Source: Methylobacterium sp. Leaf91 (GTDB taxonomy: Bacteria; Pseudomonadota; Alphaproteobacteria; Rhizobiales; Beijerinckiaceae). From it: a stretch of DNA of 64,000 nucleotides. How positions within the stretch are numbered: the first letter of the stretch is position 1; each line of letters starts with the position of its first letter. Location of the stretch: the NCBI RefSeq assembly GCF_001422815.1, contig NZ_LMMP01000023.1:111208-175207 (forward strand). Direction: 5' to 3'. Shown one piece after another: positions 28,491 to 36,985 of this stretch. The notes below the pieces were generated by a model that saw nothing but the letters and a program-made list of their open reading frames with translations, ran no database searches and was not told the origin of the DNA. The translations under genes and the position numbers were made by a program.

Positions 28491-30454
28491 GCGGGGATGG
28501 TCATTGGCGCAGGTTGTGACACGGGAACCGCTTTCGGCCGGTTGCGGTAATCCGGAATAGCGGTTTCGAACACCAGATCGGCGGCGGCCCTGTCATGTGT
28601 GGCGACCGCCTGTTTCAGCGCGGCGATCCAACCCTCCAGCACGGTACGGTCGGCGAAGACGGGCTTGGCCGCCATGACACCGTCGATCCCGTCGAGGGCG
28701 ACACGCGGCTCCTCGCGGGCGAACAGGATCTCGTTCAAACGCTCCCCCGGCCGCGAGCCGGTGAAGACCACCTCAATGTCTTCGCCGGGCTCGAAACCAG
28801 CGAGCCGGATCATCCGCTCGGCGAGATCGAGAATGCGCACGGGCTGACCCATCTTCAAAACGTAGACTGCAGCCCGCTGGTCGGATTCGGGGGCGGTCAG
28901 AGACAGGCAGCGTCCCTCGCGGTCGCCATGCGAGGCTGCGGTGAGAACGAGGTCGGCGGCCTCGCGCACGGTCATGAAGTAGCGCACCATTTCCGAATCG
29001 GTGACCGTGACCGGGCCGCCTCGGGCGATCTGCGCCTTGAACACTGGCACCACCGAACCGACCGAGCCGAGCACGTTGCCGAACCGCACCGCGATCAGAC
29101 GAGTCGGCTTGTCCTGCGACGCGGTCGCTTGCTCGGCATCGAGCGCCTGGGCCACCATCTCGGCGAAGCGCTTGGTGACGCCGAGTTGGGAGACGGGCTC
29201 GATCGCCTTGTCGGTGGAAATCATCACCATGGCGCGCGCACGAGCCGCTACCGTCGCATCCGCGACGTTGATGGAACCAAGGACGTTGGTCTTGATGCCC
29301 TCCGACCAGTCCCGCTCCAGATACGGCACCTGCTTCAGGGCTGCGGCGTGGAACACGTAATCCGGCCGGAAACCGGCGAAGACCGCGTGCAGACGTTCAC
29401 GGTCGCGAATATCGCAGAGTGCACCGGTGACATCGGCCGCTGCGATGGCGGGCTGGCTCAGGATGCCATGCAGGGCAGGCTCTGAATTCTCCACGACAAG
29501 GACGGATGCTGCGCCGAACGCCACGGCCCGGGCGACGATCTCGGAGCCGATGGAACCTCCGCCACCCGTGACGATGACGCGCGTCCCATTGAGGAAACGC
29601 TCGAGGCGCGGCCGGTCGATGGAGACGGTGGGTCGTAAGAGGAGATCCTCGATCTCCAGGGGCGCCAGTTCGGCATCGCGCATGCCCTCGCCGAGACTGG
29701 TGACCCGCGACAGCGGAAGGCCGAGTCGACGGGCGCGGGCGATCAGGTCGTCGGGCTCCGCCTCCGGTGTCAGGGCATTTGGAACGGCGACGAGGCGGCG
29801 TACCGGGGTACCCTCACTGGCTAGGTTAGCGACGACTCGCTCAAGGTCGGAGAAGGCCCCCAGGATGGGGACGCCGCGCATGATCTGGCCGGTCTCGTTT
29901 GCGCGTGGCGCAAGGATGCCCTTGGGGGACAGGCGCCGCACCGAGCCCGCTTCGATGGCGCGAAGCAGAAGTTCGATATCCCTGCCACGCCCGAGCAGCA
30001 GCGTCGGGGTCGTGGCGCTACGAGCTTGGCTCTGCCGCGAACGCGTGTATTTCAGATAGCGGAAGGCGAGCCGGGTGCCCCCCAACAGGAAGATCTGCAG
30101 CACCCAGTACAGGGCAATGGCGATCTTTCCGAAAAAGTAGAATCCATACATGTCCGCCGAAACGAGCACGTAGTCGACGACGAGGAGCGTGAGGGCGAGG
30201 ACGCTCGCCGCCTTGACGATTCCGGCGAGGTCGGGGAGCGAGGCGAAGCGCCACTTTGTCCGGTAGAGCTTGAATCGACCGTAGACCAGCGCGGCGAAAG
30301 CCACGAACGGCGGCAGCAGAAGTGGAAGCGCGTCGAGGCGTTCGGCGAGCAACTCACCGTTGAAGCGGAAAACAAAGGTGAGTGTCACGGCTAGGACGGT
30401 CGCCACGCAATCGTGGACCACCATCACCGCTGTCTTGTAGATGCGCTGCTGCAT
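28487..30454 (-). CDS. Nucleoside-diphosphate sugar 4,6-dehydratase, membrane-bound (WbpM/CapD/PglF type)
   Basis: 655 residues from ATG at 30454 with GGAG five bases upstream; an in-frame TTG at 30502 would add 16 residues. Four N-terminal membrane helices (to about 130) are followed by a linker Rossmann-like domain and an SDR domain with GGGGSIGSE (297-305). The active-site region reads STDKAIEP, followed by LGVTKRFAE. The large WbpM class converts UDP-GlcNAc to the 4-keto-6-deoxy sugar that leads to quinovosamine, fucosamine or bacillosamine. It is convergent with, and overlaps by four bases, the SDR gene, completing a compact polysaccharide-initiation module. Confidence 0.9.
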   Translation of the reverse strand: MQQRIYKTAVMVVHDCVATVLAVTLTFVFRFNGELLAERLDALPLLLPPFVAFAALVYGRFKLYRTKWRFASLPDLAGIVKAASVLALTLLVVDYVLVSADMYGFYFFGKIAIALYWVLQIFLLGGTRLAFRYLKYTRSRQSQARSATTPTLLLGRGRDIELLLRAIEAGSVRRLSPKGILAPRANETGQIMRGVPILGAFSDLERVVANLASEGTPVRRLVAVPNALTPEAEPDDLIARARRLGLPLSRVTSLGEGMRDAELAPLEIEDLLLRPTVSIDRPRLERFLNGTRVIVTGGGGSIGSEIVARAVAFGAASVLVVENSEPALHGILSQPAIAAADVTGALCDIRDRERLHAVFAGFRPDYVFHAAALKQVPYLERDWSEGIKTNVLGSINVADATVAARARAMVMISTDKAIEPVSQLGVTKRFAEMVAQALDAEQATASQDKPTRLIAVRFGNVLGSVGSVVPVFKAQIARGGPVTVTDSEMVRYFMTVREAADLVLTAASHGDREGRCLSLTAPESDQRAAVYVLKMGQPVRILDLAERMIRLAGFEPGEDIEVVFTGSRPGERLNEILFAREEPRVALDGIDGVMAAKPVFADRTVLEGWIAALKQAVATHDRAAADLVFETAIPDYRNRPKAVPVSQPAPMTIPA

Positions 30455-30530
30455 GGGCTCCGGGCCGGGCGCGGTATCGGCGACGGAACGCCCCTCTGTC
30501 AACGCACCCCACGAACCACGGGGCTACACA

Positions 30531-31379
30531 TCAGTTCAGATTGCGCACGGCACGCAGGACGGCATCGTCGGTTTCGTCGAGATCCGGTGCGTCGATGTGG
30601 CGGTACCAGGCTTGGATCAGGCCATACACGCCAAAGGCGAGATGCCCGGCGGCGACGATGCCAAGAAGGACGGAACCGTAGGGCTGAGCTCGCAAGGCGG
30701 AGAAAGCGCCTGCCAAACCCTTCACCTCCGAGGAGGCTTGGTACCATGCGGCGACCAGCACGAAGCCGCCGATGATCACGAACGCGACCCCGCGCGCAGC
30801 GTATCCGAACTGACCCAACGGCTTGACCCATCGGCAATGGGCCTCGTCGAGAGAAAGCCGGTCGGTGACATCGCCCTTCCCGGCCTTCACTAGGAAGGCG
30901 ATTCCTCCGCCGATGATGCCCAGGCCGATGAGGCCGACCAGCCATGGGCCGAATGGCTTGGCCAGCAGCCACGCGGTCCAATCCTGCAATCCCCCGCCGC
31001 CGCTGGCGCGTCTGCCGAGGCCGAGGGCGAGACTGGCCGCCGTGATGCCGAGGCCGACAGCCACGATGCCGCTGCCGAAATGCGCCAGCCGAACGACGAG
31101 CCCCTTCGCCGAGGTGCCGTGGCGGTCGGCGTCGGTGACGGATTCGACGAACCTCCAGGCGGCGAAACAAAACAGTCCCAGCGCTATGAGCCCGACGAGG
31201 ATGGCCCCGAACGGTCCGAGGAAGACCCACCGGATCGCACTCTCGCTATCGCCCGCCCGACCGCCCTGGCCCAGAGCGGCGAGCAGCGCCAGCCCGCCGA
31301 CGATGCAATAGACGATGCCTCTAGCACCGAACCCCATGCGGGCGAGACGCTCGATCGTATTGCGGCCCATTCGCTTCAC
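30531..31379 (-). CDS. DUF1206 membrane protein (three repeats)
   Basis: 282 residues with six membrane segments arranged as three two-helix repeats, each starting with a similar pattern: ARMGFGARGIVYCIVGGLAL, then RLAHFGSGIVAVGLGITAAS, then PLGQFGYAARGVAFVIIGGF. This is the DUF1206 family. No biochemical role is known to me. The frame opens with a GTG at 31379; an ATG three codons later (31370) is an alternative start. It lies 76 bp downstream of the WbpM-like gene's start region, on the same strand. A structural or stress-related membrane function is only a guess. Confidence 0.85.
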   Translation of the reverse strand: MKRMGRNTIERLARMGFGARGIVYCIVGGLALLAALGQGGRAGDSESAIRWVFLGPFGAILVGLIALGLFCFAAWRFVESVTDADRHGTSAKGLVVRLAHFGSGIVAVGLGITAASLALGLGRRASGGGGLQDWTAWLLAKPFGPWLVGLIGLGIIGGGIAFLVKAGKGDVTDRLSLDEAHCRWVKPLGQFGYAARGVAFVIIGGFVLVAAWYQASSEVKGLAGAFSALRAQPYGSVLLGIVAAGHLAFGVYGLIQAWYRHIDAPDLDETDDAVLRAVRNLN

Positions 31380-31504
31380 GAGGAGACTTTCACGATGACC
31401 TGTGGCGGAGACGAGCGGACGGACCGCGTTCCCTCCAACGCCGTTCGGGCTCGGACCGCTCCGGCATGGCCGTCATTTCTTTGCCGGCGCGAGACCGGAG
31501 CCTC

Positions 31505-31846
31505 CTAGTCGCCGGCGCGTGTCGCCTTGCCGGCGAGCGCGACGTAGAAGCCAAGGCCATCGCCGGCCGGAAGCGTCTGAAGTCGATCGACGATGCCCTT
31601 GCGCTTCGCGTCCAGCAACAGCCTGCCGACGGGCTGGAACAGGGTCTCTCCGCCGCCTTCCGGCGGCGGATCGAAGCGGATCGCCACAGTTTTGCCTTTG
31701 CCGAAGCGGCTGCGCTCCAGCATGTCGTTCAAGGATGCTTCGGCCGTCGGACGGTTCGTCCCACGCAGGTCGAGAACGGATTCCGCATCGGTGACTCCTA
31801 GAGAACCGCGCAGCTTGTCGGCGTAGAAATCTTCAAAGTGGGGCAA
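31505..31846 (-). CDS. Hypothetical protein, 113 residues
   Basis: A soluble protein beginning MPHFEDFYADKLRGSLGVTD. The middle, VLDLRGTNRPTAEASLNDML, and the glycine-rich end with LPAGDGLGFYVALAGK give a faint impression of the Smr fold (DLHG ... AG motifs). The histidine of Smr is replaced by arginine, so I do not assign it. It sits 36 bp downstream of the Uma2 gene on the same strand and could be co-transcribed. No signal peptide or membrane segment. Confidence 0.6.
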   Translation of the reverse strand: MPHFEDFYADKLRGSLGVTDAESVLDLRGTNRPTAEASLNDMLERSRFGKGKTVAIRFDPPPEGGGETLFQPVGRLLLDAKRKGIVDRLQTLPAGDGLGFYVALAGKATRAGD

Positions 31847-31881
31847 GGGCGGGACCTGACGCGGCGAGGGCGATGGGAGGC

Positions 31882-32448
31882 TCAGAGGGGCAGTCCGGTA
31901 TAGAGGGCGCCGACCGGCACGGCGCCACCGAGTTCGGGAAGGTCGAGGCTGTCGTCACGGTACCGGGCGTCGACCGTCCAGCTCCCCGCCTCGGTCCGGC
32001 GCCAGGCCTCGACCCTGACCTCGTCCTGCGAAACGATGAGGAAGGTCCGCAGGCTCGGCACAGAGCGGTAGAAATCGGTCTTGCGGCCACGATCAAGACC
32101 CATCGTGCTCGGGGACAGGACCTCGGCCAGCAGCAAAGGGGCGCTGGTATATCCATCCTGACCCAGTGGGCCGAATGTCACGACGATGTCGGCGATCGGC
32201 GCGAAATCGTCCATCGCCGCGCTGAGCACGCCGAGGCCGGGAAGCGCGTTGCAGCCCCGGCGTTCCGCGAGCTCGTCGAGGCGTCTGCCGAGATTCATCA
32301 CAATGCGCTGGTGGCGCCCGGTGGGCGGCGACATCAGCAGGGCTATGCCGTCGATCAGTTCCCAGCGTTCCTCGTCGGGCCGGGGCTCGGCCCAGAGGCG
32401 GAACTCGGCGACGGTCATGCGGGTATCGCGGCGCGCGGCGACGGCCAT
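31882..32448 (-). CDS. Uma2-family PD-(D/E)XK nuclease-fold protein
   Basis: 188 residues from ATG at 32446-32448; the open frame extends further upstream without similarity. The Uma2 (DUF820) core is complete: MTVAEFRLWAEPRPDEERWE at the start, then the nuclease-fold residues Asp87 (IADIVVTF), Glu109 (LLLAEVLSPST) and Lys123 (GRKTDFYR). The fold is that of PD-(D/E)XK endonucleases. Uma2 genes are abundant in cyanobacteria and scattered elsewhere, and their cellular role is unknown. Here it is a single copy next to a hypothetical gene, with no defence or mobile neighbours. Confidence 0.85.
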   Translation of the reverse strand: MAVAARRDTRMTVAEFRLWAEPRPDEERWELIDGIALLMSPPTGRHQRIVMNLGRRLDELAERRGCNALPGLGVLSAAMDDFAPIADIVVTFGPLGQDGYTSAPLLLAEVLSPSTMGLDRGRKTDFYRSVPSLRTFLIVSQDEVRVEAWRRTEAGSWTVDARYRDDSLDLPELGGAVPVGALYTGLPL

Positions 32449-32673
32449 GGCGGGGGCTCCCGATCGGATACGGGATGGTAGCATCCCGCCGAAACCCTGC
32501 AACATCCGTGCAGAGGAAGCCGCTATGCAGTCGTGCTCGGGCGGGATCCCGGGCTCCACAACGCGGCCTGGGAAAAGACGTGGCGTTGGTCCTCGCCCAT
32601 CATGGTCTGGCCCTTGGCGCCAAGCAGAGGGCACGGAGCGCGGGGAGGACGATCCCGCGCTCCGTTCGTCTAT

Positions 32674-34119
32674 TCAGCTCTGAACGAGGACGTTCCGGAA
32701 CTGCCAGGGGTCGCTCTCGTCGATGTTCTCGGGGAACAGGCCGGGGCGCCCGCTCAGCGGGGTCCAGTCGGTGTACACGCCGACGACGGGACCGAGATAC
32801 GGCATCTGGACTTCGAGGCAGCGACGGAAATCCATCTCGTCGGCCTCGACGATGCCGGCTTCGGGGTTCTCAAGCGCCCAGACCATGCCGGCGAGGACCG
32901 CCGATGTAACCTGAAGGCCGGTGGCGTTCTGATAGGGGGCGATGCGACGGGTCTCCTCGATGGAGAGCTGGGAGCCGAACCAATAGGCGTTCTTCTCGTG
33001 GCCGTAGAGGAGCACGCCGAGTTCGTCGATTCCATCGACGATCTCGTTCTCGTCGAGGATGTGGTGCTTCTCCTGCACTTCGGCAGCCTTGCCGAACATC
33101 TCGTGGAGCGAGAGCACCGCGTCGTTGCAGGGGTGGTAGGCGTAGTGACAGGTCGGGCGGTAGGCAGCGCGCTCGCCCTCCAGCACGGTGTAATAGTCGG
33201 AGATCGAAACCGCCTCGTTATGCGTCACGAGGAAGCCGAACTGGCTCTGGGCCGTCGGCGTCCACGACCGCACGCGGGTGTCGGCACCGGGCTGGAGAAG
33301 GTAGATCGCGCAGCGCGAGCCTTTCTCCTGATCACGGGCATTGTCCGGGCGCCAGGTCTCGTGGGTTCCCCAGCCGAGTTCGGCCGGCTGGTTGCCCTCG
33401 GAAACGAAGCCTTCCACCGACCAGGTGTTGACGAAGACGCCCATGGGCTTCGGGCCCTTGGCGCGCTGGGTGTCGCGCTCGGCGATATGAATGCCCTTGA
33501 CGCCGACCTCGCGCATGAGGGCGGCCCACTCGTTGCGGGTCTTCGGCTCGGGCGTGGTCAGGCCGAGATCGGAAGCGACGTTGAGGAGCCCCTGCTTCAC
33601 GAACCAGGAAACCATGCCTGGATTGGCGCCACAGCACGAGACGGCGGTGGTGCCACCGGGGTTCGCGGCGCGCGCGTCGAGGATGTCCTGGCGCAGGGCG
33701 TAGTTGGTGCGGTCGCCCTGGCCCTTGGACTTGTCGAAATAGAAGCCGGGCCAGGGCTCGGCAACGGTGTCGATGTAGAAGGCACCGAGTTCACGGCACA
33801 ATTCCATAATGGCGCGGGAATAGGTGTCCACGGACACGTTCACGCAGAAGCCCTGGCCGCCGCCCTCGGTGAGGAGGGGCGTGAGGATCTCGCGGTAATT
33901 GTCCTTGGTCAGCGCCACCTGCTCGAAGCGGAGGCCATGCTGATCGGCCAGGGCCTTATGCGCATCGGAGGGCTCGACGACGGTGAAGCGCGCCTTGTCG
34001 TACTCGAAATGACGCTCGATGAGCGGAAGGGTCCCGCGGCCGATCGAGCCGAAGCCGATCATCACGATGGGACCGCTGATGCGGCCGTGGACGGGCCAGG
34101 AGGTGGCGGCTTCGGTCAT
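32674..34119 (-). CDS. hss: Homospermidine synthase
   Basis: 481 residues, matching the bacterial homospermidine synthase length. The NAD-binding loop is GFGSIGRG near residue 22, and SVDTYSRAIMELCRELGAFY and TVAEPWPGFYF follow. The enzyme condenses two putrescines, or spermidine plus putrescine, into sym-homospermidine with NAD as a redox relay. Odc, the putrescine source, lies about 1.2 kb upstream on the same strand with a GNAT gene between. AAGGA lies about ten bases before the ATG. Two dyad elements occur 105-157 bp upstream of the start. Confidence 0.95.
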   Translation of the reverse strand: MTEAATSWPVHGRISGPIVMIGFGSIGRGTLPLIERHFEYDKARFTVVEPSDAHKALADQHGLRFEQVALTKDNYREILTPLLTEGGGQGFCVNVSVDTYSRAIMELCRELGAFYIDTVAEPWPGFYFDKSKGQGDRTNYALRQDILDARAANPGGTTAVSCCGANPGMVSWFVKQGLLNVASDLGLTTPEPKTRNEWAALMREVGVKGIHIAERDTQRAKGPKPMGVFVNTWSVEGFVSEGNQPAELGWGTHETWRPDNARDQEKGSRCAIYLLQPGADTRVRSWTPTAQSQFGFLVTHNEAVSISDYYTVLEGERAAYRPTCHYAYHPCNDAVLSLHEMFGKAAEVQEKHHILDENEIVDGIDELGVLLYGHEKNAYWFGSQLSIEETRRIAPYQNATGLQVTSAVLAGMVWALENPEAGIVEADEMDFRRCLEVQMPYLGPVVGVYTDWTPLSGRPGLFPENIDESDPWQFRNVLVQS

Positions 34120-34223
34120 GCGGGCAATCCTTCTTCTCGGCCCCGCTCGAACTCACGAGCGAGGCACGTCCTTAGTCGGCGGAAATGACGGTCAGGCGAC
34201 GGGCTAGTGGCCGGTTGAGGGCG

Positions 34224-34276
34224 TGTGGTCAACCACATCGCCGGCTTCAGCTTCGTGGACCACGAGTGGTCCACGA
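34224..34276. promoter_or_regulatory. Two related dyad elements upstream of hss
   Basis: TGTGGT-CA-ACCACA (34224-34237) and a perfect 11-bp dyad TCGTGGACCAC-GA-GTGGTCCACGA (34253-34276). Both have two-base centres and are built from GTGG and CCAC. The spacing between centres is about 34 bp. They lie in a 328-bp stretch (34120-34447) without other features, between hss and a small rightward ORF, and look like operator sites. Confidence 0.5.
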
Positions 34277-34447
34277 GGGAAGATCATTAACATGAAGTTA
34301 CCTCGACGCATGATTCAGACGCGGGTCGCCTTCCCGTTGGGCACCGTTGCGAATGATCCGCGACACGCCGATATTGCAATGCAACAAACACGACATCGAC
34401 ACACCTACGGGACGGGAAACGCCAGAACGCCACATCACGGAGTTCCG

Positions 34448-34615
34448 ATGTTATCCTTGTTTATCGCCAATACCCCCGCGCCGGCCGAAGAGCCGATCGA
34501 TCGCGATCCTGGCGTCATCACCCTCGCGGCGGCTCTGATCCGTGCCGTTCGCCGCCAGCACGATGCAGCCTTCCGCCGCCGCTGCGAGCAGGCGACTACC
34601 ACGACTGCCGTCTAG
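34448..34615 (+). CDS. Small hypothetical protein
   Basis: 55 residues from ATG at 34448 with GGAG six bases upstream; another in-frame ATG at 34292 would give 107 residues but with weaker sequence character. The peptide has a hydrophobic-acidic start (MLSLFIANTPAPAEEPIDRD) and an arginine-rich end (AVRRQHDAAFRRRCEQATTT). No family recognised. It is divergent from hss and ends three bases before the convergent GNAT gene. It could be spurious. Confidence 0.4.
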   Translation: MLSLFIANTPAPAEEPIDRDPGVITLAAALIRAVRRQHDAAFRRRCEQATTTTAV

Positions 34616-34618
34616 CGC

Positions 34619-35164
34619 TCACGCCGCCTGTCGTCGTGAATCCAATCCTTCCGGACAGGCAGCCTCATCCAGGATGCCTGAAGCGGAGAGGATACCGGTC
34701 GCGCCGTCGAGCGCGCCCCTGCGCAGGTTGACACCGAGCAACCGCGTCCTTTCGAACGGGCCCGGCATCGACAGCCCACTCATGAGATCACCGGAAAAAC
34801 CGAAGCGGGCGTAATACGGCGCATCGCCGACGAGGACGATGGCGCCGTGACCGAGGGCGCGTGCCCTACCGATCGAGGCCCACATCAAGGTGCTACCGAG
34901 GCCATGGCCCTGAAGCGAGGGATCGACCGCGAGCGGCCCCAGAAGCAAGGCAGGCCGTCCACGTCCCGCTTCCACATGCCAGAGACGGACGGTGCCGACG
35001 ATCCGGCCATTCAGTTCCGCGGTCAGTGACAATCCGTGAGCGGGAAGGCGCCCCTCGCGCAGCCGCTCGGACGTCTTGAGGAATCGCGCCGGGCCGAAGC
35101 AAGTATCGAGCAATTGCTCCCGAGCCGAAACATCGGTCGGCCGTTCGTCACGAATCTCGATCAA
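34619..35164 (-). CDS. GNAT-family N-acetyltransferase
   Basis: 181 residues from a TTG at 35162-35164 preceded by GGGAAAGGG; an in-frame GTG at 35227 is an alternative that adds 21 residues without similarity. The acetyl-CoA binding segment is LAVDPSLQGHGLGSTLMW, and APYYARFGFSG is the typical late GNAT motif of the predicted YhbS-like branch. It lies between odc and hss on the same strand, so a role in acetylating a polyamine or the decarboxylase product is conceivable, but this subgroup is not the known SpeG type. Confidence 0.8.
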   Translation of the reverse strand: MIEIRDERPTDVSAREQLLDTCFGPARFLKTSERLREGRLPAHGLSLTAELNGRIVGTVRLWHVEAGRGRPALLLGPLAVDPSLQGHGLGSTLMWASIGRARALGHGAIVLVGDAPYYARFGFSGDLMSGLSMPGPFERTRLLGVNLRRGALDGATGILSASGILDEAACPEGLDSRRQAA

Positions 35165-35303
35165 GGCCGTGCCCTTTCCCAGTCCTGGCTGGTCAACCCA
35201 TCTGACGTGACGGCGCGGATCCCGCACCAGTCACATGCGATGGAACCGTCCTCGCCCGCTGCCGGGCGGCGCTTAAGCCGCCCGAGCCCCGATTATATGG
35301 CGG

Positions 35304-36470
35304 TCAGATGACGTATTGCTGAAGGGGGGGGAAGCCGTTGAACGCCACCGCCGCGTAGGTGGTGGTGTAGGCTCCGGCACCTTCGATCAGCACCTTGTCG
35401 CCGATGGAAAGCGAGACGGGGAGCGGGTAGGGCACCTTCTCGTAGAGGACATCGGCTGAATCACAGGTCGGTCCCGCGAGCACGCAGGGGGCCATGCGGT
35501 CCTCGTCATGCTCCGTCCGGATCGCGTAACGGATCGACTCGTCCATGGTTTCGGCCAGGCCGCCGAACTTTCCGATATCGAGATAGACCCAGCGGATCTC
35601 GTCCTCGGCATCGGACTTTTTCGAGACCAGGATCACCTCGGCTTCGATCATGCCGGCATTGCCGACCATGCCGCGACCGGGCTCGATGATCGTCTCCGGC
35701 AGCTGGTTGCCGAAATGCTTGGTAAGGGCGCGGAAGATCGCATCGCCGTAGGATTCCACGCCGGGCACCGCCTTCAAGTACTTGGTGGGGAAGCCGCCGC
35801 CGAGATTGACCATGGACAGGGTGATGCCCCGGTCGGCGCATTCACGGAAGATCGCGGAGGCCGAAGCGAGCGCCCCGTCCCAGGCTTCGGTGTTGCCCTG
35901 CTGCGAACCCACATGGAACGACACGCCGTAAGCATGCAGACCCTGGCGGCAGGCATGCTCCAGAACATCGACGGCCATCCCCGGCACGCAGCCGAACTTG
36001 CGTGACAGGGGCCATTCGGCGCCGGCCCCGTCGCAGAGGATACGGCAGAACACCTGCACCGAGCCGAGTTCGACCTCGGCGGCCTCGGCAGCACGGGCGA
36101 TCTTCTCGACCTCGACCTGACAATCGACGGCGAACAGGCGAACGCCGAGCTTGAGCGCACGGGTGATGCAGCGCTCTTTCTTGATGGTGTTGCCGAATGA
36201 GATCCGGTCGGCGGTGGCGCCGGAGGCAAGCGCCATCTCCACCTCGACCACGGAGGCCGTGTCGAAGCAGGAGCCCATCTCGGCAAGCAGACGCAAGACT
36301 TCCGGCGCCGGATTCGCCTTTACGGCATAGAAGACGCGGGTATCGGGCAATGCACGGGCGAAGGCGGTGAAGTTGTCGCGCACGACATCGAGGTCGAGCA
36401 CCATCACCGGGCCTTCGTCCTGGCCCATGTCGCGGCGAGCGCGCAGAAAATCGCGGATACGATCGGTCAT
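35304..36470 (-). CDS. Ornithine decarboxylase (fold type III, PLP)
   Basis: 388 residues, the short alanine-racemase-fold decarboxylase. The PLP lysine is in FYAVKANPAPEV (Lys51), the phosphate loop is EPGRGMVGNAG, and the active-site segment GPTCDSADVLYEK (333-345) carries Cys336 and Asp337 of the eukaryotic-type ornithine decarboxylase. It converts ornithine to putrescine. Some alphaproteobacterial homologues also take lysine, so dual activity is possible. A ~480-nt structured leader precedes it and hss lies downstream, making this the start of a homospermidine pathway group. Confidence 0.94.
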   Translation of the reverse strand: MTDRIRDFLRARRDMGQDEGPVMVLDLDVVRDNFTAFARALPDTRVFYAVKANPAPEVLRLLAEMGSCFDTASVVEVEMALASGATADRISFGNTIKKERCITRALKLGVRLFAVDCQVEVEKIARAAEAAEVELGSVQVFCRILCDGAGAEWPLSRKFGCVPGMAVDVLEHACRQGLHAYGVSFHVGSQQGNTEAWDGALASASAIFRECADRGITLSMVNLGGGFPTKYLKAVPGVESYGDAIFRALTKHFGNQLPETIIEPGRGMVGNAGMIEAEVILVSKKSDAEDEIRWVYLDIGKFGGLAETMDESIRYAIRTEHDEDRMAPCVLAGPTCDSADVLYEKVPYPLPVSLSIGDKVLIEGAGAYTTTYAAVAFNGFPPLQQYVI

Positions 36471-36950
36471 GGTCGTTCCAACCCACAGGTTCGCTAGCGC
36501 CCGTTCGTGGGGCGCGCTATCGAAATCGGGACGGCCATGAGCCGTCCGGCGTCTGGGGGCGACGCGACGCGATCCGCGACGTGCTTTGGAGACACGTCGT
36601 CGACCGCGGGCGCATCAGCACCCGGAAGCTGCCGTGGATTGGAAGGGAGATCCCCACCGCACGCCGGGCAAAGAGAAACAAGCCTCTTCGGTGCCGGCCT
36701 TTGGAGGGCCGACGAGACCAAAAAAGCCCGTTCGTCGTTGCTTTAAGCTGCGTCCCCCGTGGAGAGCGGGGTTCGCCGGTTTCGCCTCCGGCTGCCGGTT
36801 GTTGTCGGGGTCCGGTGTTGCCACCTGGATGCCGGCCGGAGGGAATCCACCCTGTCGACCATCGATCCTTTAAGACCCCTGGCGGCTGTCCGGCAGTTGG
36901 CCGGATGCCCACCAACCGACACGCGGCCACAGGCACGTGCGAAATTGGGC
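36471..36950 (-). ncRNA. Long structured 5' leader of ornithine decarboxylase mRNA (candidate speF-type element)
   Basis: About 480 nt without a credible gene, packed with stem-loops: arms at 36495-36502/36510-36519, 36529-36535/36541-36547 (GGACGGC/GCCGTCC), 36577-36583/36593-36599, 36696-36699/36707-36710, 36710-36715/36732-36737, 36755-36759/36767-36771, 36826-36830/36845-36849 and 36889-36894/36900-36905. A conserved RNA motif named speF is known upstream of alphaproteobacterial ornithine decarboxylase genes; position and size agree, but I have not aligned it. It probably adjusts odc expression to polyamine or ornithine level. Confidence 0.6.
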
Positions 36951-36956
36951 AAGGCG

Positions 36957-36985
36957 CATATACGTTCGATGCGTCTCGGCGACAA
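36957..36985 (-). promoter_or_regulatory. Candidate sigma-70 type promoter for odc
   Basis: On the minus strand TTGTCG (36980-36985), 17 bases, TATATG (36957-36962). Each box matches four of six consensus bases. Transcription from here would start near 36950, giving a leader of about 480 nt. The rest of the gap to opgD (36986-37316) shows no gene; it must contain the opgD promoter. Confidence 0.5.

Noticed and set aside
34292..34447. Upstream extension of the small ORF at 34448
   Set aside because: In-frame ATG with a distant GAGGGAAG, but the added residues look like non-coding translation; kept only as an alternative start.
36743..36985. Possible 80-codon leader peptide (TTG start) in the odc leader
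   Set aside because: No good ribosome-binding site, and the start overlaps the -35 box of the proposed promoter, so it would not be transcribed from it.
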